A stretch of 10,728 bases of DNA. Origin: Anaerolineae bacterium (GTDB lineage Bacteria > Chloroflexota > Anaerolineae > B4-G1 > SLSP01). Below, piece by piece: positions 6,745 to 10,728 of this stretch. The notes below the pieces were generated by a model. It saw only the letters and a list, made by a program, of their open reading frames with translations, had not been told where the DNA came from and did no database searches. Positions within the stretch are counted from its first letter, which is position 1. Every line of letters starts with the position of its first letter. Both the position numbers and the translations under genes were made by a program. The stretch lies in NCBI GenBank assembly GCA_021159805.1, contig JAGHDT010000202.1, forward strand, positions 1 through 10,728, written 5' to 3'.

Positions 6745-7974
6745 CTAGCGGTTGGCGGCGTAGAGGTAGGCGGCTGACGCGATATCGGCAAGCCCGTCCC
6801 AACCAAAGCGACGGGCAACGTCGGCCTTGGCTGCCCGGCCCATGGCACGCAATGCCTCCGGATCCGCGAGCAGGACCGCCACAGCCTCGGCAAAGGCCCG
6901 GTCATCGCCAGCGCGGACCAACTGCCCCGTCTTCCCCGGCACAACTGCTTCAGTGATCTGACCAACCGCATCCGCAACAACGGGGATCCCCGCGGACAGC
7001 ATATCCATCAGCTTCATCGGGCACTTCGTGCGGTTGAGCAGCGTATCATCGAAGGGATAGATCCCCAGGGTCGCGCTGCCAAAGCACGCCGCCAGGTTCG
7101 CTTCGGTGCCCCACCCGACATAGACAAGATCCCCATCGGGCACGTCGGCTGCTGACGCAATCACAGGGGTCTCCGACCGGACAACACGCCATCCAGCGCC
7201 GGCGGCCAGCGCAAGCAATCGGTCTTCCTCATCCGCGAAACCCTTGCCGACGACCAAGAACCGCACATCGTGTCGGCTATCGCGCACCACGCACATCACG
7301 CGCCACAGCCGATCGAGATCAAACTCAAAGAAACGGGTGTAGAGCAGCACCGTCGGGCGCCCCGGCATGGATGGCACAACCTCAAACTCCGAGACACTGG
7401 CACCATTCGGAAGATAGAAGACGCGCTCCGGGGCGCCCCCTATGGACCAGGTCAACGTCTGCAACGCACGGCTTGCCACCGTCACAGCGGAGGCAGAGCC
7501 CAATCCCCAACGCTCCTGCCAGGCAAAAAGCCGCTGCAGCAACGGTGAGTAGTCGCCCATAGCATTCCAGCCGCCAGCCCCCTCCCAGTCGTCTGTGTCG
7601 ACCACCACCGGGTAACGCCGTGCTAACGCCAGATGCGCCAACCCGGCATAGGCCTTGGGCTTGAACGTGTGGACAATGTCAGGATCAAGGGCGACAGTTC
7701 GTCTGACAAGGCGGCGCGTGAGCTGGCCGTGAAACCATCCTGGTATGCCGAGCGGTAGGTCTACGTTCTCAATGCGGACACCATCCTCCGTCCAGACACG
7801 TCCACCATCCTGCGGATTCTGCCAGGGCGGGAGCAGCACCGTGACTGTATTCCCCTGGCGCACCAACGCCTTTGCCAAAGGCAGGGCGCGCACGCGCATC
7901 GTCATGCGCGGCTGCAGTCCAAAAGGACCGATCATCACAATACGCTTGGGCGCCACGGTAGAAGGGAGAACCAT
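6745..7974 (-). CDS. GT4-like glycosyltransferase
   Basis: Probable nucleotide-sugar-dependent glycosyltransferase with a GT-B double Rossmann fold, 409 residues. The N-terminal half (about 10-180) starts with RIVMIGPFGLQPRMTMRVRALPLAKAL and contains DIVHTFKPKAYAG (99-111), typical of the acceptor domain of GT4 proteins. YLPNGASVSEF (187-197) marks the interdomain region. The donor-binding C-terminal half contains VLLYTRFFEFD and NRTKCPMKLMDMLSAGIPVVADAVGQ (about 314-339), the family's distal motif, although the usual acidic residue of EX7E is not obvious. A GTG at 7980 overlaps the rnhB stop by 4 bases, but GGGAG lies 7 bases before the ATG at 7974, so I chose the ATG, 2 bases after the rnhB TGA. 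Translational coupling with rnhB is likely. Donor and acceptor are unknown; cell-envelope or glycolipid synthesis would be usual. Confidence 0.88.
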   Translation of the reverse strand: MVLPSTVAPKRIVMIGPFGLQPRMTMRVRALPLAKALVRQGNTVTVLLPPWQNPQDGGRVWTEDGVRIENVDLPLGIPGWFHGQLTRRLVRRTVALDPDIVHTFKPKAYAGLAHLALARRYPVVVDTDDWEGAGGWNAMGDYSPLLQRLFAWQERWGLGSASAVTVASRALQTLTWSIGGAPERVFYLPNGASVSEFEVVPSMPGRPTVLLYTRFFEFDLDRLWRVMCVVRDSRHDVRFLVVGKGFADEEDRLLALAAGAGWRVVRSETPVIASAADVPDGDLVYVGWGTEANLAACFGSATLGIYPFDDTLLNRTKCPMKLMDMLSAGIPVVADAVGQITEAVVPGKTGQLVRAGDDRAFAEAVAVLLADPEALRAMGRAAKADVARRFGWDGLADIASAAYLYAANR

Positions 7975-7976
7975 AG

Positions 7977-8684
7977 TCACGCTCCCAAATTGACACGGCG
8001 AGGCCGGAATTCAGGACCTCCGTCCCCGGCAAGCCGCATCGCGATCGGACGGAAACTGCGCCGGTGCAAAGGGCAGACACCGAGGCGATCGAGCGCTGCC
8101 TGGTGCTGCCTGGTGGCGTAGCCTTTGTGCTGTGCAAAACCGTACCCGGGATACTCAACCTCGGCCGTCTCGATCATCCAGTGATCGCGCGCCACCTTGG
8201 CAACGATACTCGCCGCCGCCACGGACAGACACAGAGCATCGGCGCGAGGAAACGCCCGTTGCGGCAGTGGGATCTGCGGCAGACGCAGTGCATCCAAGAC
8301 TAGCGCTTGAGGCAACACATCCAATCGAGCCAACGCTCGCCGCATCGCCAACCGGGTCGCCGGCACAATCCCCAACGCATCCACCTCATCGACGTCGGCT
8401 GCACCAATGCCCACTGTCAGCGCGACATCCACAATCTCTTCCGAAAGCCGCTCGCGGCGTCTGGCGCTCACTCTCTTCGAATCACGAACATCGCTGAGTA
8501 TCTTGAGGGCATCGGGACAGTTGGGAAGAACAACAGCTGCTGCATAGACCGGCCCGGCCCAGGGACCTCGGCCCACCTCATCAAGCCCCGCAACTCTGGT
8601 GAAGCCCTGCTGCCAGAAAGCTTGTTCGACCTCAATCGTCGGGCTCCCGTCGTGAAACGCCCCACTCTCTGTCGGTGTTTCCAT
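7977..8684 (-). CDS. rnhB: Ribonuclease HII
   Basis: Endonuclease that cuts the RNA strand of RNA-DNA hybrids and starts removal of single ribonucleotides from DNA. With the ATG at 8684 the product has 235 residues, within the usual range. The family motif GLDEVGRGPWAGPV (33-46) carries catalytic D35 and E36. DSKRVSARRRERL (68-80) follows. D131 (VLDAL) and D149 (RADAL) complete the four-acid site; their 18-residue spacing equals that of the E. coli enzyme (D108 and D126), though the usual DG and KGD contexts are changed to DA and RAD. SVAAASIVAKVARD (154-167) and YPGYGFAQHKGYAT are also typical. A GTG at 8711 would add nine residues (MLCGTITSH) but has no ribosome binding site and overlaps a good promoter; the ATG would then be nearly leaderless. 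The glycosyltransferase gene follows immediately. Confidence 0.95.
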   Translation of the reverse strand: METPTESGAFHDGSPTIEVEQAFWQQGFTRVAGLDEVGRGPWAGPVYAAAVVLPNCPDALKILSDVRDSKRVSARRRERLSEEIVDVALTVGIGAADVDEVDALGIVPATRLAMRRALARLDVLPQALVLDALRLPQIPLPQRAFPRADALCLSVAAASIVAKVARDHWMIETAEVEYPGYGFAQHKGYATRQHQAALDRLGVCPLHRRSFRPIAMRLAGDGGPEFRPRRVNLGA

Positions 8685-8694
8685 ATGACTTGTA

Positions 8695-8722
8695 ATTGTG
8701 CCACAAAGCACCTGATTGCCAA
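8695..8722 (-). promoter_or_regulatory. Candidate rnhB promoter giving a near-leaderless mRNA
   Basis: On the minus strand TTGGCA (8722-8717, 5 of 6 to the -35 consensus) and CACAAT (8700-8695, preceded by TGG as in an extended -10) are 16 bases apart. The predicted start falls only about 4-5 bases before the ATG at 8684, consistent with the lack of a Shine-Dalgarno sequence there. Confidence 0.45.
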
Positions 8723-8729
8723 ATGCGAG

Positions 8730-8757
8730 TTGCCTTTCCCGTAACTGGCCTTATACT
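8730..8757 (+). promoter_or_regulatory. Candidate promoter of the TPR protein gene
   Basis: TTGCCT (8730-8735, 4 of 6) and TATACT (8752-8757, 5 of 6) are separated by 16 bases. Predicted start is near 8764. Its -35 box lies 7 bases from the -35 box of the divergent rnhB promoter, so the two polymerases would compete. Confidence 0.45.
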
Positions 8758-8763
8758 GATTTT

Positions 8764-8898
8764 AGACTTGTACGGGGCGCACTTGGGATCAACTTAAGTG
8801 TTTTTCAAGCTCATTGCTCGGAAGACCTGGTAGATGCTGGCGAAGCGAAGCTCGGACGCGTCTATCGTGCTCCACACTTGATGAGCCGGGAGGCTGTG
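8764..8898 (+). other. Predicted 5' untranslated leader of the TPR gene
   Basis: This stretch lies between the predicted transcription start and the chosen ATG. It is open in the gene's frame back to a TTG at 8716, but that start would precede the promoter, has no ribosome binding site, and encodes a segment that matches nothing I recognise. An alternative ATG at 8881 adds six residues. Confidence 0.35.
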
Positions 8899-10275
8899 AT
8901 GGAGTTCCTTGACGATTTACTCAATCCGCCGGAGTCAGAAGAAGAGTCAGCTACGCAACCGACGCGCACGACCTCTGATCGGGCGGGCGGTGCAGTTACA
9001 CAGCCTGACCAACCAAGCCAGCCCACACCCGTGCAAGACGACGAAGCATGGGCAGATCTGCTTGAGGGCGTGAGCCTCGACGATCTTGGCGAGGCTGCGG
9101 AGCCCTCCAAGCCCGACAATGCTTGGGGACACCGCGCCCGAGGGTTGGGATGGTCAGCATCCCAGAAGATCGTGCTGGGGATCCTAGGGCTTGTGGTCGT
9201 GGGGCTCTGGGCCATCAACATCGTACTGCTCTCACGGTCACTTGCTGCCCGCGAAACAGATGCCGCACTCTCTCTGGATGGCACCGAGATCTCTAGGGTC
9301 TCCGATGCAGAGTTGACGCCGGTCTCGCCCGATCCAAATCAAGGCGACTCCGACGCCAGCACTGAAGATAAGGCCAAGGGTGAGCCGGATCCCGAGGGCA
9401 CAGCGACCCCTGAGCCGCCGCCTCCCACGGCAACACCGCCCGTCTTCACCGCCCTCGACCGCCAGATCCAGGACAACCCCGACGACATCGCGCTCTATCT
9501 GCAGCGTGCCGAGGCCTACATTACGTTAGGCGCCTACCAGGCCGCGTTAGCGGATCTCAAGATTGCCAAGGGGCTGGATGAGACGCGCGCCGAAATCTAC
9601 GTGAGCGAAGGATGGACCTACTTCTACACGGGACGTTGGCAGCGTGCCGAGGAAGCCTTCAGTACCGCCGTCTCTTTGAATCAGGAATTGCCTGAAGCGC
9701 ATTTCGGGCTTGGTCAGATGCTCTTCTATCAGGGATGCTACGAAGAAGCCGCGAGCGAGTTTGACTGGGCCGCCGATATCAACCCACAGAATGCCGAGGC
9801 AGAGGCATGGCTGGGAATCTCGGCCGCCAAGTTGCAGGACAAGGAGGAGGCCTATGGCGCAGTCGGTCGCGCGATCAGCCAGACAGACACCTTGCCCATC
9901 GTCTACATCGCACAATCGTGGGCACGCCGTACCGAGTCGCCGCCGGACATCGACGGCACCCAGGCTGATCTGCTCTATGCGCAGAACCTCAAAAGCAATG
10001 ACTTCATGACACTCAACGCCCTGGCTGAGTTCTATGTCGGCTACCGGCCGGAACGTTTGGCTGAGGCTGAACTGCTCGCTTCTTATGCGTACAACTGGGC
10101 CACGAACGATGTGGAACGCGCAGTTGCACTGCAGACTTTGGGCCGTGTCTATCTTCAACAAGACCGTAACGTCGACGCCGAACGCGCGTTTATGGAGGCC
10201 GTCGATTTCACATCGCGGGATGGAGAGACACCCCTGGTTGGACTCGCTGAGGATCTCGCCAAAGCGAAGGAGTGA
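8899..10275 (+). CDS. Membrane-anchored TPR-repeat protein
   Basis: Protein of 458 residues with no recognisable enzyme domain. I chose the ATG at 8899 because GGGAGG (8888-8893) lies 5 bases upstream. The order is: an acidic, Ser/Thr/Pro/Gln-rich N-terminal part (1-85); one membrane helix (about 91-111, IVLGILGLVVVGLWAINIVLL); a low-complexity acidic and proline-rich linker (about 120-185, including PEPPPPTATPP); then tetratricopeptide-like repeats around 195-228, 232-264, 266-298 and 404-437, with a degenerate stretch between. The N-terminus should be cytoplasmic and the TPR array extracytoplasmic if the basic residues before the helix (HRARG, K90) stay inside, although the flanking charges are weak. 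TPR arrays bind proteins or assemble complexes; the partner is unknown. It is transcribed divergently from rnhB and convergently with uvrA. The linker style is common in Chloroflexota. Confidence 0.85.
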   Translation: MEFLDDLLNPPESEEESATQPTRTTSDRAGGAVTQPDQPSQPTPVQDDEAWADLLEGVSLDDLGEAAEPSKPDNAWGHRARGLGWSASQKIVLGILGLVVVGLWAINIVLLSRSLAARETDAALSLDGTEISRVSDAELTPVSPDPNQGDSDASTEDKAKGEPDPEGTATPEPPPPTATPPVFTALDRQIQDNPDDIALYLQRAEAYITLGAYQAALADLKIAKGLDETRAEIYVSEGWTYFYTGRWQRAEEAFSTAVSLNQELPEAHFGLGQMLFYQGCYEEAASEFDWAADINPQNAEAEAWLGISAAKLQDKEEAYGAVGRAISQTDTLPIVYIAQSWARRTESPPDIDGTQADLLYAQNLKSNDFMTLNALAEFYVGYRPERLAEAELLASYAYNWATNDVERAVALQTLGRVYLQQDRNVDAERAFMEAVDFTSRDGETPLVGLAEDLAKAKE

Positions 10276-10302
10276 TGCTGATCCCCCAAGCCGACCGGCG
10301 AA

Positions 10303-10378
10303 GTACGACGAGGTGCTATCTGACGAACACGCCTCGTCGTACACATACGTGGTGCGGGGAGAACCCCTACAGCGGGGT
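10303..10378. terminator. Convergent intergenic hairpins between TPR gene and uvrA
   Basis: A perfect 11-bp stem (GTACGACGAGG at 10303-10313 with its complement at 10332-10342) encloses an 18-base loop. A second short stem, ACCCC/GGGGT (10363-10378), overlaps the uvrA stop codon. Both lie between two convergent genes, where bidirectional terminators are expected, but neither has a U-tract, so intrinsic termination is only probable. Confidence 0.5.
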
Positions 10379-10681
10379 CGTGATACGTACGCCGGAAAGC
10401 CACTGCTTGAGATAGTGCCCAGTGTACGACCGCTCGTTTTCAGCCACGACCTCGGGCGGTCCCTCGGCCACCAACTCGCCCCCGGCATCGCCACCCTCAG
10501 GTCCCAGGTCGATGATCCAATCCGACACCTTGATGACGTCTGGATTATGCTCGATCACCACCACCGTATTGCCGGTATCGGCCAACCGCTGCAGTACCTC
10601 GATCAGCTTCTCGACATCAGCAGCGTGCAAGCCCACCGTTGGTTCGTCGAGCAGGTAAAGCGTGCGACCGGTCGCACGCTT
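10367..10681 (-). CDS. uvrA: Excinuclease ABC subunit A, C-terminal fragment
   Basis: The last ~105 codons of UvrA, the damage-recognition ATPase of nucleotide excision repair. Visible are the Walker B and D-loop of the C-terminal ABC domain (RATGRTLYLLDEPTVGLH, with TVGLH for the more common TTGLH), the H-loop region VVVIEHNPDVIKVSDW, and the signature tail IIDLGPEGGDAGGELVAEGPPE...SYTGHYLK. Homology to UvrA runs from the stop back to about K-R-A-T (10681-10670). Upstream of that the frame stays open to the window end but reads the reverse complement of the gene itself and is not UvrA. The rest of the gene is missing because the sequence folds back there. The gene is convergent with the TPR gene. 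Confidence 0.93.
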   Translation of the reverse strand, partial: KRATGRTLYLLDEPTVGLHAADVEKLIEVLQRLADTGNTVVVIEHNPDVIKVSDWIIDLGPEGGDAGGELVAEGPPEVVAENERSYTGHYLKQWLSGVRITTPL

Positions 10682-10728
10682 TACCTGCTCGACGAACCAA
10701 CGGTGGGCTTGCACGCTGCTGATGTCGA
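10611..10728. repeat. Perfect spacerless inverted repeat at the window end (probable artefact)
   Basis: Bases 10670-10728 are the exact reverse complement of 10611-10669: 59-bp arms, no mismatch and no spacer, running to the last base given. The axis falls in a shorter natural palindrome within uvrA (around GCGTGCGACCGGTCGCACGC). The left arm is normal UvrA coding sequence; the right arm repeats it backwards. This is what an assembler or a polymerase does on folding back at a palindrome. Confidence 0.93.

Noticed and set aside
6429..6980. Minus-strand open frame over copy B and the glycosyltransferase 3' end
   Set aside because: It reads the glycosyltransferase in a second frame and then through a transposed non-coding element.
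8716..8898. N-terminal extension of the TPR protein from the TTG at 8716
   Set aside because: It has no ribosome binding site, would start upstream of the predicted promoter, and a strong GGGAGG precedes the ATG at 8899.
9547..10494. Minus-strand open frame of 315 codons over the TPR gene
   Set aside because: It is antisense to the repeats and also overlaps the uvrA end in another frame; no motif was seen.

Overview
The window is a GC-rich bacterial chromosomal segment, probably from a member of the Chloroflexota. The clues are a proline/threonine-rich linker of the 'PTATPP' type between a membrane anchor and TPR repeats, a very long GH13 amylase-like enzyme of a type I associate with that phylum, and the style of the housekeeping genes. 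The phylum call is an inference from composition and family impressions, not from a marker gene search.

Layout, left to right. The minus-strand unit at 55-3759 holds a 36-residue single-helix membrane microprotein followed by a ~1190-residue GH13-type glycoside hydrolase, read from an extended -10 promoter near 3867 through a structured leader. A 528-base gap (3760-4287) holds that promoter, a 225-bp miniature inverted-repeat element and the strong intrinsic terminator of the next unit. The minus-strand unit at 4288-6370 is a DedA-family membrane protein followed by asparaginyl-tRNA synthetase, again with an extended -10 promoter. A 374-base gap (6371-6744) holds a second copy of the same miniature element. 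The minus-strand unit at 6745-8684 is ribonuclease HII followed by a GT4-like glycosyltransferase, with almost no space between them. A compact divergent promoter region separates it from a plus-strand membrane-anchored TPR protein (8899-10275). The last gene is the 3' end of uvrA on the minus strand, convergent with the TPR gene.

Most of the genes are housekeeping: Asn-tRNA charging, ribonucleotide removal from DNA, nucleotide excision repair and membrane homeostasis. The amylase-like enzyme, its microprotein, the glycosyltransferase and the TPR protein are the less defined part. No phage, CRISPR, tRNA or rRNA gene was seen.

Two structural results stand out. First, the two intergenic gaps each carry a copy of one non-autonomous, nested-palindrome element. 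The copies are 225 and about 224 bp long, share 16-bp terminal inverted repeats, and are each flanked by a different 9-10 bp direct repeat, as expected for target-site duplications. Second, the last 118 bases form a perfect spacerless inverted repeat centred inside uvrA. This looks like an assembly or amplification fold-back at a contig end, so sequence beyond about 10669-10681 should not be trusted as genomic.
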